Source: Erodium maritimum (Eukaryota > Streptophyta > Magnoliopsida > Geraniales > Geraniaceae). From it: a stretch of DNA of 64,000 nt. The notes under the pieces were generated by a model, which had not been told where the DNA came from, ran no database searches, and worked only from the letters and a program-made list of their open reading frames with translations. The translations under genes were made by a program, and so were the position numbers. The stretch covers positions 21,659,735-21,723,734 of the forward strand of contig OY997589.1 in the NCBI GenBank assembly GCA_963921825.1, in the 5' to 3' direction. Of the stretch, positions 10,895 to 23,039 are shown one piece after another; position 1 is the stretch's first letter, and each line of letters opens with the position of its first letter.

Positions 10895-12462
10895 TGAGAA
10901 CCACTCTTAACATAGGGACCGTGAGAACCAATCCTAACCACATTCACCTATGATCCAACACTCATCAAAATGCCACATCATCACCCCCAATCCAACCTAT
11001 ATACATGCCACTTTCATCTTCCTCACACAATGCCATGTGGATAATTGTCCATTTTTTTAACCAATTCACTAATTTAATATTTCCCGATTCGTTTGAACTC
11101 CGATTAACTTCAAACTTGCGCCAATATTTTTCTTTTTTCAAGGGCTTTAAATCAAGATCAGTCATGAATATATTTTGAAGCACGAAAATAAAAATCTAAA
11201 TCAAGGTGATAAAAATAATGTTGAGTGTTGATAAATCTTCACTAATAAATGTTTTATATCAAAGTACCAAACTAGTGCTAAATGTTGATAAAAAACATGT
11301 AATAAGGTGATAAAAAACAAATAATGAGGTGATAAAAACCATGTTCAATTTTGATAATAAGTGTGATACACTAGAGTTTAACGTTGATAGAAAAAACTTG
11401 TGATGAGGTTATAAAACACACGTAATTCAATGATAAACCTAGTGTTTAGTGTTGATAAAACTGGTGTTCATAAAAGGCACGTGATGAGATGATAAAAATC
11501 ATAATCAGTTTTTAAGAATGGGGTGATAAAACCAATGTAAAGTATTGATAAAAATTACCTAGATATAATTTATTTAAAAACCAACCACGAAAAAAAAAAT
11601 CGTGCTTCAAAAAAAACATGTGATGGAGGTGATAAAACACACGTAATTGAATGATAACCCTAGTGTTTAGTGTTGATAAAACTAGTGTTCATAAAAAGCA
11701 AGCGATGAGGTGATAAAATCATGATCAGTTTTGGAAAATGAGGTGATAAAACCAGTGTAAAGTGTCGATAAAACCAGTGTAAAAGTGTTGATAAATCCAG
11801 AGCAAAGTGTTGATAAAAATTACCTAGATATAATTTCCTTAAAAACCAGCCCCGAAATAATTTTTTTCGTGCTTCAAAAAAAACATGTGATGGGGGTGAT
11901 AAAACACACGTAATTGAATGATAACCCTAGTGTTTAGTATTGATAAAACTAGTGTTCATAAAAATCACGCGATGAGGTGATAAAATCATGATCATTTTTG
12001 GAAAATGAGGTGATAAAACCAATGTAAAGTGTTGATAAAACCAGTGTAAAAGTGTTGATAAAAATTACTCAGATTTTTTTATAAAAAAAATCAACCCCGA
12101 AATAATTTTTTTTCGTGCTTCAAAATATATTCATGACTGATCTTGATAGAAAGCCCCTAAAAAACAAAACTAATGGCGCAAGTTTGAAGACAATCGGAGT
12201 TCAAACGAAGCGGGAAAAATTAAATTAGTGAATTGATTAAAAAAAGTAATATGATAGTTTTACTAAAAAACCCTTACCACTTACTAAAAAATGCTGTTTT
12301 TTTTGCAGTCAACAAGTCAACTACTCAGTTGCATCTCATCCATCAATTCTTAAAATGGATGGCTTAGATTAGTCAACTACTCAATTGCATCTCATCCATC
12401 CATTCTTAAAATGGATGGCTTAGATTGGTTCTCGCGGTTTCTACGTTAAAACATGGTTCCCA
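10895..12462. mobile_element. Foldback (long-TIR) DNA transposon, non-autonomous
   Basis: The outer ends are inverted: tgagaacc...ccgtgagaaccaatc at 10895-10937 pairs with gattggttctcgcgg...ggttccca ending at 12462. Inner arms also pair over more than 130 bases: 11050-11188 (aattcactaatttaatattt ... tgaagcacg) with 12114-12246 (cgtgcttcaaaatatattca ... ttaaattagtgaattg). The centre is a GATAAAA-rich tandem repeat with no coding capacity. A second copy begins at about 63695. Long TIRs suggest a Mutator-like foldback element, but no convincing 9-bp target duplication was found, so the superfamily is inferred. It ends about 140 bp upstream of the DDT gene's predicted first exon. Confidence 0.75.
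11385..12113. repeat. Internal tandem repeats of about 220-267 bp, rich in gtgataaaa
   Basis: Three successive blocks share the order cacacgtaatt...aatgataa.cctagtgttta...ttgataaaac...gttcataaaa...gatgag.tgataaaa, and each ends in an A-rich stretch plus cgtgcttc. Two full blocks are 11601-11867 (267 bp) and 11868-12113 (246 bp); an earlier, less complete block is about 11385-11600. Within the blocks, tgttgataaaaccagtgtaa-type units of 18-22 bp also repeat. The cgtgcttc junction equals the inner end of the element's TIR, so the blocks appear to have duplicated together with part of it. Confidence 0.7.
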
Positions 12463-12599
12463 CCGGATTTCTCATCATCAATAAAATATCTATATGTTAA
12501 AAAGATTTTGCCAATTTGGGGTGTCAGAAGTTATATTAGTGAAGAGACTGGGGTTCTATTGCAAAACTAAAGTTATACAGTCCCTCGAAATAAATTTTT

Positions 12600-14188
12600 A
12601 TATTTTGCTTCCCACAAAGGGGGGACGAAAGAGGAAGGGAGAGAGAGAACGTGAGAAGCTTCTTTCTTCGCTTGAGACTCGTCTCCAGCGAGGAAAAGAA
12701 ACTCCCAATTTTTACAGAGAAAAGCGAGCTCTTCGTCTCTCGCATTTGCTCACCATTGTTCCTTCGAATTTATACTGTAAGATCATTCTCTCCCACTCGT
12801 TTTTGTCAGCCATTCCTCGCTCTAGCTATAACTATTGCCTTCAGTTTCAATTCTAATTTGACATTCCGGCGGGAAACGCACCTTTCCTCTGATTTCGGAT
12901 ATTTTTCTCTTCAATGGGGTTGTGGGTTTTTGATTTCCATGCTCCTTTTGTTGTTCTTCGGCATTATCGGTTTCGTTCATTTGTCTCATGGTCTGTTTTG
13001 ATGTCTCAAAGTCTCGATTTTTGTTTGCACCGCAACATGATGGTTTTAGGGTTTGTTCTGTGGCTCTTTGCATTTGGGTCTGTAAATGATGCGTTTCGAA
13101 CTGGACAATACTGAATAAAGCTAAATTTTGAATTGTTGTTCTGTTGTGTTATGTATGCTATAGTTCTTTTGTATATTTTCTTATAGGTTATCAAAATTCA
13201 GAATCAAAAGCATCTGCTTCCTCATACTATTCAACAATTTTCATATAAATTTTTGGGACTTACTTCCTTAGTTGTGATTCCATTGTTGTTGGGCTTGTAG
13301 ATGCTAGCCTTATTTGTGCATGAAGAGTTAAGACATAGTCCTAGTTTTCCTAAATGTCTAATAGAAGGTAAGGAAGATTTTTCAATTACCAAGGGAATAA
13401 GGAATCCTAATTTTCTGTGTTCACTCTTTGTCTTCCTCAATAAGTGCTATGTAATTGCAAATATTAATGTATGTGTGTACGACAATGAGAAAAGAGTAGT
13501 GTCGCTTTGAACGTAATTTAATTGCTGAACCACGTAAACTCTGGTGTTATTTCTTATTTCTCTTGGTTACTTTTGTTTGATTTGTTTTCCATGTTGTAAT
13601 GCCCCAACAGTTGCTGGACTGGTTTTGTAGTTCTTTTTGTAGTTTGTGCTTGCTGCTAATATTGTTTTATTCTTGTCTTTCCATTCTTAGTTTTTTTTTT
13701 ATTTCCAACCCAATTTTTCATTTATATATTATCTAATGTGACCTACTCAGTGACTGGGTTCATTTTTGCAGTCACCCATTTATTTTTCTTGTTGCTACTG
13801 CTATGGTGATTTGAGGAATAGAAGCTAATCTTACACAAAGAGGGCTATGTTTTATATAATTTTCTCTTCAAAATCTATTGTAAATTCCCTGTATATGCTT
13901 TGCAGTTGATAATAAGATAAGGTTGAGGTACATGGACATGGAAGTTTCTTCTTCTTTCCCCACATTCATAGTTGTCTTGGAGCTTTTGAGTTCTTTGGGG
14001 CTGAATTATGCATGTGCCTTTATGTAATTCAAGATTGCCTAGTCATTTTATGTTTAAGATTTTCCTTAAAAGTAATATATCTCTGTGGCACAATTTTTTC
14101 TCAGGAATCAAATTCTGCATATTGGATGCAGCACAATTACCTGGTTTGGTAGTGTTGAGGTGGTCTTGCTGAGTTCTAAGTTCTTACA
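12600..14188 (+). promoter_or_regulatory. 5' untranslated exons and leader intron of the DDT-domain gene
   Basis: A purine/pyrimidine-rich leader (about 12600-12776, with gagagagaacgtgag and cttcgtctctcgc) ends at a good donor, ctgtaagat at 12777. An acceptor, ttttttctcag, ends at 14104, directly before the exon holding the start codon at 14189. The implied 5'UTR intron is about 1.3 kb and T-rich, as plant introns are. The transcription start is not certain; other leader exons are possible. Confidence 0.45.
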
Positions 14189-17100
14189 ATGCCTTTGTTG
14201 AAAACAAAACCTTTTGCATTGTCCGAACCCCCCTCTGAGGTGAAACCTCACCAGCTTGTGTATCAAGTTAGGTTCACGAATGAGATCTTCTCTAATTACC
14301 GGTATTGTTCTCTGATGTTCTTTTATGCTACATTGCCTTTTAATATCATCAAGTGTCGTTCATCTGAGAAGTTATTATAATGAAGATAGTCAGATAGTAA
14401 GTTTAATCCCAATTATGTCGCGCCTTACTCTCACTTAGGAAAAGGGCTCAGCTCAACAGTGCATAAATGCAATTTAGTGGATGTCTTTGAGACCCTGTGA
14501 TAGAAAGCTGATTCATTTCAAATTTGAATTCTGTTATTCTTCTACGTTGTCGCTAAATCAAATGAATTAATTGTCATGCCTTTGTTTTCGTGTATTGCAT
14601 CAGTGAATATCTGAAACGAATGAATCTGTATCGCCAGAAAGTTTGGAAATGTAAAGTTACTGGAAAAGTTAACCTTACTTATGAAGAGGCTTTGGTGTCA
14701 GAAAAACATGCAGCTGAGAAAGTTCAAGAGTTCCCCAAAGAGCTAACGGCAATTGCTTTGGGAATCATTCAATTCAGTAAGGATTTTATTTTATCAATTA
14801 TTTAAAAATAAATATATGTTACTTCCTTTTTATTGTTCTTGTATTTTGTTTGATCACCCTGGAAACATATGTATATTTAATATTATCTAATATGGTTTTG
14901 ATGTCCAACAATTTCTATATGACCTTTTATCATGACAGGTATGCTTCCATTGAAAGAGCTTGCTCGTACAATATCTTCAAACTTGCAAGAACGTTTATAT
15001 GTAGGTGCTGAATTGCATGGAAAGAAGGATGGTGATGTATTTCCTTGTAAAATAGTGAAAATTCTAGAGTGTGCTGGGAAAGTCCAATGCGAGGTAGCCT
15101 GGCTCGACAGAAATAAAGACACAAAAGAAAGTGCTATATTAAATGAAGAAGATCTAGTACAGAAAAAATTTCCTTATAATAGAAATGTTTTGAAGTCTTT
15201 TATTCGGGAATCGACATACCGACATGTTCCATGGGTCATTCACGATGAACTGGCAATGAAGCATGCAATTTCAGCTGATCCTCCAGAGGAGTTGAGGAAC
15301 ATAGTTTCTTTTGAGAATGGACTTGTAGTCCGCAATAGGAAGAGAAGTGCTAAGGAAACAAATATTGATAGAGGTAAGCATAAGGTTGGAGTTGTTTTTT
15401 TTTCTTCCAGTGTGATATACTTACGATCAATCTTACCAAAGCTTGCTTGTCCACTGGTCAAGCACTTGAACTTGGGTCATTGGGACCAGGGTTTAAGTCC
15501 CAGCAGCGGTATCTACCCCTCCTTTATTACCTATTTCTCTTAACTCATGTCAGGCCTCTCTCCTCCAACTCTTGTTGGGCTCTTTCTCTCTCCAACTTCC
15601 GCTGGACCTCTTTCTAAAGGTTAGGTTCAAGTGGCATAATTAGAGTTCCTTTCTAGTTAAAGGAAGTCTTGAGCCCATGATACATCAATATTACCGAATA
15701 AGAAACAAAAGTTTGGTGCTCTCTTCCTTCTTCATAAAGAAGTTTAGCTCAAATCTTGATGCACATATAGCTGATAAAGAAACTTGCAACAATATCGTCT
15801 ACTGTATACTACTATATTGGCATTCTTTTGTACAAAACACTTTAGATTTTGCATCGTGGGAGGTTACATGTTTCTTATAGATTTATAGTTGATCATGGTA
15901 TTTTAATTTGCAGAAGATGATCTAGCAAATGAATCCATCAAATATCCAATCGATGATTTATTGGTGCAGCCTGGTGCAGATGATCCTATTTTCACTGACC
16001 GCCCTTCTCCATCTCGGGACTTCAATGTTCCCATGGACTGTGTTGGGGATCTTTTAGTGGTTTGGGATTTTTGTTCTAGTTTTGGCAGGCTGTTGCACTT
16101 ATGGCCATACTCTCTTGAAGATTTAGAGAAGGCCGTTTGCCACAAGGATACTAATTTGGTTCTTATCGTGGAAACCCATATGGTTCTTCTTCAGTTACTC
16201 ATAAATGATGATGGTGAATATTTTTCAACTATACAAGAGAGAAAGCGAAAGCTAAAGGTCAAACATCTCACCACCCCCATAAGTTACTCTCTTCCTATTA
16301 TAGAATTGATTTCGGTGAATTCTGATTTTTTTTTTCATTTTCATTCATATCAGGTCACTTTGATGAAATGGACAGAATATCTGTCTGATTTCATAGACAT
16401 GATCAACATTCCTGAGTTAACTACTTATCTGCCAACTATCAAGCGGGGGCACTATGGCCTGTTGGATCCTCATGCCAAATTGCGCATTCTCAGTGAATTG
16501 GTCAATCAAGCCCTTGAAACAGATCTTGTTAGAAGGAAGTTGGATGAATGTATTGAAAAGCGGCTCGTACTTGGAGCTACAACAAGGGAGGAAGCACTGG
16601 AAGAAGGTAGAAAGAGAAGAGAAGAGAAAGAACGGTTGAAGACAGGGTCTGATGGCAATACATTGCCTACATCAGCAAGTACTAATCATTGTGGACAAAA
16701 TGGGTACATAGTGAAGGAAAAAAGTGATGATGATCCAAATGAAAAGAGGTTTGTTTTCTTATATTGGTTTATAAGTTTACATGAAGCACATAAATGTGAT
16801 GATGAGTTTGAAGTGTATTACGGTTCATTTCACAGTGACAAGAAGCATGTGGACAGTCGATCAAATAAAAAGAAGCAGAAGACTGAAAACACGATACATC
16901 TTGTAGAAGATCAATTTTTGAAGGGCATCCAAGATGAGGAAACAAAACAGTTGAACGGTGATTGCAAGGAAGCACAAAAACCGTTGAGGGACGATAGAGT
17001 GGAAGCAAGGGGAAAGAGCAGTAAAGATAGGGTTAGATATATTTCCTTGTTCTTTCTCAGTCTTATTTACCTTACATGTTCATCTAATAGACAATATTTG

Positions 17101-18129
17101 TTTTACTGCCACAGAGAAAACATTATGAGCGGGAGATGGAGAAGCTGTTTGTACGCACCAATCCCTTGGGTAAGGACAGACATTACAACAGGTACTGGTG
17201 GTTTCGTCATGAGGGGAGGATATTTGTTGAGAGTTCTGACAACAAGCAATGGGGCTTCTACAGTACCAAGGAAGAGGTATGACTACATTTTTGATGTATA
17301 TGACTAAGTGTTCACTACACAATTTTTCTGACTATTTCATTCTTTTCTTGGACAGATGGATGATTTGATGGGTTCCCTGAATTGTAAAGGTGAGAGAGAG
17401 AAGGCTCTACATGGACAGATGGAGAAATTCTACAGCAGAATAAGGTTAGTTTTTGTCTCCGTTCTAGAACAAAATAAGAATTACTCATCTTACCTTTCAT
17501 TTCTATGGAGTTGCTCCTTATGATTCCGATGAGAATTTATGAGCGCTTCCAAGATTTGGAAGAGTTATTAGATGGTCGGTAAATTTCAGAGTAACTTAGA
17601 AATAGAACTTGTTCATGCAAAAAAGTATTGTCATTTCACTGCCTCTGCCCCAAAAAAGTATTGTAAACATTAAGCATTCAAATTTTATTGCTCGACTCTC
17701 CACCATTTACCTCCATGTGCTCCCAAGTGCCCACATCCACTGTCCAAGTTGCTATAACTAACTCATAGAGTGAGATTATTGGTAATTCACACTTAATGAA
17801 CTAAACTGAAAGGGTAATGGAACTCTTAATTGGGACTTTCATTTCAAGGAAGCAAAACACCTATAGTTGTTCATTTCACGTCGTCTTTCTCATGTGTGTG
17901 TGTGTGTGTAACTTTGATGTTCTAAATGATTATATGTACAAGACTAAGCATATACACAAGTGTCTTTCACCATTGCAGCTCAGAGCTCCAGAAGAGGGCA
18001 AAGGAATCAGCTCATGAGATTGAAATGGAGGATGCTATTCTTCGGAGATCCACTCGTGTGCGCGCTTCTCCAAGGGACAACCCGGCCAATGCTTTCATGA
18101 GGTATCTCAACAAGTGGAAGGAGAACTAA
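14189..18129 (+). CDS. DDT/WHIM-domain protein, ISWI-type chromatin-remodelling accessory subunit (DDR-like)
   Basis: Coding exons are 14189-14301, 14604-14776, 14939-15373, 15914-16257, 16354-16748, 16836-17031, 17115-17276, 17356-17444 and 17979-18129. All junctions are GT...AG and in phase, giving 685 aa. Domains in order: a WAC/Acf1-type N-terminus (about 5-110, KPFALSEPPSEVKPHQLVYQ, EALVSEKHAAEKVQEFPKEL); a DDT domain (about 284-345, GDLLVVWDFCSSFGRLLHLW); a WHIM1-type helical region (about 370-445); a Lys/Glu-rich linker; and a WSD/WHIM3 block (about 560-635, YNRYWWFRHEGRIFVESSDN). This layout is that of plant DDT-related (DDR) proteins, for example the Arabidopsis At1g18950 type. In that family these proteins bind ISWI ATPases and help set nucleosome spacing in the nucleus. 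The role here is inferred from domains only. The frame is fully open. The 3'UTR runs to about 18420. Confidence 0.88.
15430..15680 (+). repeat. Possible tRNA-derived SINE in intron 3 of the DDT gene
   Basis: The intron holds ctggtcaagcacttg, then a B-box-like gggtttaagtccc (about 15489-15501), followed by a pyrimidine-rich stretch with repeated tccaact motifs. Box A/B-like elements followed by an unrelated body suggest a SINE. No clear target duplication was found and no second copy is in the window. Confidence 0.3.
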
Positions 18130-18420
18130 TAGAGTAGAGTTAGTAGAGTTTTATGCCTGGAATGTATGGCTCATCTAGATCGGGTTACCAATTGGTGTAA
18201 GTGAGGTCTAGTCGTTCCCAATTTGAGGGCAAATACTCAGTAAAACCTGAGATTGTTAATTCTGATTTGATGAGAGTTTCTCTCAGTAGAGTAGGAGATA
18301 AGGAGAGGAGGCTCAGAGATGGAACTGTTTTATTTTTCCATTCCTCTCATAAACAGCAAGCTATCTTTTTGCTAGACCTATTTTCTTTTTATACTTGACA
18401 TTGCTTTATATTTATGTACA

Positions 18421-19196
18421 ATATTCTTTATACTTTTTTTTTCATTTATTGGAGCGAAATAATTGAGGATCTAGGGATAACGTCATTTCCAAAGAATTAC
18501 CTTCACTTCTTTTGCGTCTTCTAATTACATCCGGCCTTGAGTTGCAAGTTGTTACCTATATTTTTCAAAATTTTACACGAACTCATAGAATCTATTCTAT
18601 TTGACGGGTCTGTAAGTTTGAGTTGCACAATGTCGTGCCCTCTCGTCCAATACTCACAAAAATTTCAGCAAATACCCTCTCATTGTCATACTTCAATTAG
18701 GGGTGTAAACTGATTGAGTATTGAGATTGTTGACCATTCAATTTTTGGATCAGATCATCTAAGTTCATAATTTTTATCTCCGGAACTTAACCAGATGAAT
18801 TATAAAATCTTGGATTTGTGGCCTTTTGGGTACGTACTGGATCGGATCGATTTCGGATTTTATCCGGACTTTAATGAGCTCATTGTTTTGACCCTAGTTT
18901 GCCCATTTCAGCCTTTTTAAGTAGTACAAAAAAGTAAAACAAGTTTTTCACAAAATTTCTTTAACTATTAAGTGAAAAAACATTTTTTTGAACTAATTTA
19001 TATAAATAATAATCAAGTTTCTTACAAGTCCAACCATAAACCATTTAAAAATATATATAATAGAAATTTACATATGGAGCTGCCTTCAACTTCATGCCTT
19101 CATCATCATCATCATCTTATACAACTTCATGCCCTCATTTTCATGTTCATACTCATCACCTTATGAAGCTGCTTCACTAACAACCATCCGCTAATA
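18421..19196. other. AT-rich intergenic DNA, nothing recognised
   Basis: This stretch lies downstream of the DDT gene. It is AT-rich, with no long open frame, no repeat partner and no RNA gene that I can support. A short tcatcatcatcatc microsatellite lies near 19101-19115. Confidence 0.5.
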
Positions 19197-19882
19197 TTAA
19201 AACAAAGTAGAAAACAAAGTTAGTAACAGAGTAAGATAAAATCTTAAATATTTCCAAAACAAACTCTGAAAAGTCAAAATTATTATTTTCTTCAGGGTGC
19301 TCAAATCATTTTGCCGTTTCCTCCTCATCAAACGATGGATAGGTTGGGACCTCAACCAATCTTGGAGGCAAATCAAGCACTCAACTGTGGTTGGATTCAG
19401 AGAAGCTCTATAATCTGTTACAATCCTAGAACTACAATTGAACATTGATTTAGAAACAACAATGAATACCAGATTTGTTAAAACATCTCTGACTATTTTA
19501 GAAATGGCTAGCAATCTTTCAACATTTTTTCTCCACCAATCCAAAATATCAAAATATTTATCAACTTTCACTCTAGTATTAGATAAATAAAGCTCTAACT
19601 CTGACTTACCATTATCAGTCTCAACCTCGACCGTCCTAACAAACATAGCATCATAAACTCCTACTTCACACATATCATTATCTAATATAGTTATGGGTTC
19701 TAAACTACGTACAACAACAAACAACATGTCATATTTAGCATATAATTCATCCAAGTTATCCTAATATGTGATTTAAGCATAACACATTTATCACAAGGAA
19801 AAATCATGTCAACAATGCAAGTTACATAACATAGTTTTGGACAAGAGTACAGAGTTGTAAAAATAAACATGTTCAGCTTCAC
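19197..19882 (-). pseudogene. hAT transposase relic, C-terminal dimerisation domain
   Basis: Minus-strand translation over about 19290-19720 gives SELELYLSNTRVKVDKYFDILDWWRKNVERLLAISKIVRDVL...SMFNCSSRIVTDYRASLNPTTVECLICLQDWLRS. This follows the hAT C-terminal dimerisation consensus of plant BED-finger (RICESLEEPER/DAYSLEEPER-like) transposases: FDIL.WW, LS...RD.L, S..S..R.....R..L.P..VE.LIC..DWL. Open for 185 codons but lacking the upstream catalytic region, so a fragment. The N-terminal part of a hAT transposase on the same strand lies at 23040-23790, and the two may be halves of one element. Confidence 0.75.
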
Positions 19883-19899
19883 AATATCAGTAAAATATT

Positions 19900-20177
19900 A
19901 ACTATTTTTTTACAAGTACAAGTTTTTATTTTAAAAGATTAACTCTTTGAGAAAGAGAGTATCTAAAAAGACCGAAAGACCTAAAAATTGGTTACAAGAG
20001 AAGCTCGAAATGCAAGAGTTTAAGATGGGCGCAACCCAAAATCATAGGATAACATATTCTGAAAAGAAACTAGAACCACAAAAAAAGAGACTAAAAACCG
20101 ACAAGCCAAACTAACTCGTCACAAGGAAAACAAAACAAACAACACAACACTAGCAGATAAAAGCTAAAAGCATCTAC
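19900..20177 (-). mobile_element. LINE 3' untranslated end (minus strand), split by a Harbinger element
   Basis: Read on the minus strand, the sequence is a T/G-rich 3'UTR (ttgtgttgtttgttttgttt...ttaggtctttcggtc) ending in cttttaaaataaaaacttgt and an A run at about 19902-19908, the usual plant LINE terminus. The matching upstream side resumes at 22316 beyond the Harbinger element, where a minus-strand frame ends in SSDDDEKYEEENVC followed by a stop. Confidence 0.5.
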
Positions 20178-20180
20178 TTA

Positions 20181-22312
20181 GAGCATCCACATCGTGCGAC
20201 TCACGCCCCCGCACCGCACACCGCGAACCGCGCGGGAGTGGTTCGTGGTTCGCACCACGCACGTTGTGGCGTGCATGGTTTGCGAACCACACACCACTCC
20301 AGCGCGGTGCACGTCGCGATGCACAAACGCGGTGCGTGAGCCGCGTGAGTCGCGCCCAAGCCAATGGCCGGGTGACACGTGGCTCTAACGGGCAAAAAAA
20401 ATTCGAACCGTTACCAAACAGTCCGATTTCAACGTTTATTTTTTTGAATTAAAAATAAATAAATTTAATACAAACATTTATTTTCCCCAACCCTATAAAT
20501 ACCCTTTCACCCCATTTCTCTCCAAATTCTCTCTACTATTGCTCTCTAAATTTTCACATTTATTCGATCAAAAATGTCCGACGACGAGGCTCAAACGAGG
20601 GAGGAGATCAAAGTCGCACGTCGCGAGGTGTACGACGAACTTCGTGCTTGGGAGCGAGGACTCAGGCGGAGGACTGCCAGAATGGTTGAGAGGGCAATGC
20701 CACAAATCAACACATGGAGGAAAAAGGATCGAACGTGGGGAAGGTTCCCGGCGAGAGATTCCCAGAGGTCGTCTCGAAGGCCACGACCAACTGATGCGGG
20801 ATTATTTCAACGACAACCCAATCTACGGGCCCAAGTTGTTCATGCGTCGATTTCGTATTCCGACCACAATTTCAATGGGTTATGGATGCGGTTGCGGTGC
20901 ATGATGCTTACTTCGTCCAAAAGGTGGACGCTTTCGGACGCTTTGGGTCATCAACGCACCAGAAATGCACCGCCGCGATACGTATACTAGTGTATGGGTG
21001 CTCAACCGATTCATTGGACGAAAACCTACATATGGGGGTAAGTACCATACTCAATTGTTTAAAACGTTTTTGTAAGGCCGTTATTGAGGTTTTCATGGAG
21101 GTTATGAGTGGAAGCCAAATGAGGCTGACATGCAGCGATTACTCGATTTGGGCTATAGACGGGGGTTCCCCAGTATGATTTGCAGCTCGACTGCATGTAT
21201 TGGAAGTGGAAAAATTTCCCAGTCGCATTGCAAGGAGCCTTCGATCGGGGTGGGCCACCTCGGGAACCCAACCATTATGCTAGAAGCGGTTGCGTCCCGT
21301 GATTAGTGGATATGACATGCGTTTTTTGGGATGTCTGGCTCGAACAACGACATCACAGTCCTCAATGCTGGCCACTTATTCGACGACACTTTCCATGGTC
21401 GTGGACTACGAGATCAACAACCATCGCTACAACCGGTCATATTATTTAGTTGACGACATTTACCCCACATGGAGTCGGTTCGTGAAGTCGATTCGCCACC
21501 CTTATGGACGCAAAGAGAAATTGTTTTCCACATGCCAAGTAAGTGCTCGAAAAGATATTGAACCTGCTTTTGGCGTCCTTCAAACCCGCTCGTATTGGGA
21601 AGGCTGATAATTTGGTTGATATGATGCATTGTTGTATCATTCTACACAACATGATTATGGAGGATGAACGGGACCGGTACGAAACAGGGGATGACGAATT
21701 GTATTTCGAGCCCCCTCTAGAATTACCAAATTTGCAACCACCTCAAAGATGGAATCAAGGAGGAGGCCCCTTGCTCTACCAAGAACGGGTGCGTGCCCGA
21801 ATCAGCGTCACAAACGATGAGACCCACCGGAAAATCCAACAATACCTTATGGAGCACTTATGGGATCGGTTTGGAGCGACTTACCAAGGGTCAGACGATG
21901 ACGACTCCGAGTAGTTAGATGAGTTAGAAAATTTGATGTACCAAAAGCATTGTAGTTTGATGTACTGTTCGGGAAGTAATGAATTGTCATGTTTAATTAT
22001 CCATTTTATTTCATCAATTTTATTAGTTAATTGTTTTTGTGTTTTTAGTTAATTTATTAATTCATTTTATCAATTTTTTCCAATTTAATTTAGTATTTAC
22101 TATTTTAAATATGAATAAAATAAATTCAGCAAAAGCATAATTAAATATCCAGTTAGCATCCACTCAGCACTTATATGAACCCCTGACCCCATACATGATC
22201 CCCACAATGTGGTGCTCTTTTAAAATTAGGGGTTCACATTATAATTCATCCTAATCAGCACATGATTTTGAACCCCTGACCCCGAACCCCTGATCTCACG
22301 ATGTACATGCTC
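20181..22312 (+). mobile_element. PIF/Harbinger DNA transposon, degenerate
   Basis: The ends are inverted: gagcatccacatcgtg at 20181 matches the complement of cacgatgtacatgctc ending at 22312. The flanks are TTA (20178-20180) and TCA (22313-22315), a decayed 3-bp Harbinger target duplication. The left end has a GC-rich, self-complementary subterminal block (cgaaccgcgcgggagtggttcg...). The element holds a broken transposase gene at 20574-21914 and no second ORF. It sits inside the LINE 3'UTR that continues on both sides. Confidence 0.75.
20574..21914 (+). pseudogene. Broken HARBI1-like DDE transposase/nuclease
   Basis: A plausible start at 20574 (MSDDEAQTREEIKVARREVYDEL) is followed by frameshifts. 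Across three frames the order is LMRDYFNDNPIYGPKLFMRRFRI, HDAYFVQKVDAFGRFGSSTHQKCTAAIRILVYGCSTDSLDENLHMG, LDCMYWKWKNFPVALQGAFDRG, a GSNND..VLN block, and DIEPAFGVLQTR, then a C-terminus to 21914. These are the landmarks of plant Harbinger transposases. The catalytic aspartates (in LDCM and NND) and the glutamate (in IEPAFGV) can be seen, but no single frame links them. At least three frameshifts make it non-functional. Confidence 0.8.
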
Positions 22313-22315
22313 TCA

Positions 22316-23039
22316 CTACAATAAAAGACCTGATCTCTAACAAACATTCTCTTCTTCGTACTTTTCATCGTCGTCAGAGCTTAAATTTGGACCATCGAAG
22401 GACTTTTCCGGTTTCTCCATCTCCAAATTCTACTGTTGGCCCAACCCAGATTTGTTAGAATTTATTGCCTCGTTACTCAACCTTTTAACATACCCAACCT
22501 CATCAACGTACATGGGCCTAGCTCCACAGAGACCTTAATTAATTCCTTTCGAGTGTGTATTAAAACTGCTACAGATTACAAAAATTCCCTTTAAAATGTT
22601 CAAATTACTTGCCTCATCAACCTTACCAGTAACTTTTTCCAGACCCTAACAACCTTTCTCCAGACCCCTTAAAGCTCTTGTTTTGGACATGGATTCCGGC
22701 CAAACTGATGCAACAAATAATACATACCCTCAATTCATTCATGCCTCAAACCAGTTTCTCTACCTCATATTTTGATTTCATACTTACACTTGGGTCTTTG
22801 AATCAACTAGGATTCGATGACCGCTCCATACTTACTAAAAACGAATGAAACCAAACCTCTCTAGTGGCGAAAGGTAGGTTGCAACTTGGTTTGATTTTCA
22901 TATGCGAGCACTTTGATTGGTTCTGAGGGGATCAGAGCTGAATTCTAGTTGTTCGCCACCACCGTTTTGCCCTTTAATGACCCAATCACACCCCCCAACC
23001 CACACTGAAGATCCTTCAACGAACACATCTAAGTAAAAT
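22316..23039 (-). mobile_element. LINE-derived sequence (minus strand), upstream side of the split LINE
   Basis: On the minus strand, broken frames (for example VYVDEVGYVKRLSNEAINSNKSG, then MEKPEKSFDGPNLSSDDDEKYEEENVC and a stop near 22340) lead into the 3'UTR that continues at 20177 once the Harbinger element is removed. I cannot name a domain here. The assignment rests on continuity with the LINE-type 3' end. Confidence 0.35.

Noticed and set aside
10886..12471. A 9-bp target duplication for the 10.9-kb foldback element
   Set aside because: The bases next to the best terminal positions (ataatctat and ccggatttc) do not match, so no duplication is claimed and the superfamily is left open.
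15430..15543. Possible tRNA gene from the B-box-like gggtttaagtccc
   Set aside because: No cloverleaf can be formed with a proper acceptor stem and anticodon arm; a SINE-like remnant is more likely.
20164..20395. Several overlapping open frames rich in Arg, His and Cys on both strands
   Set aside because: They come from the GC-rich, self-complementary subterminal region of a Harbinger element.
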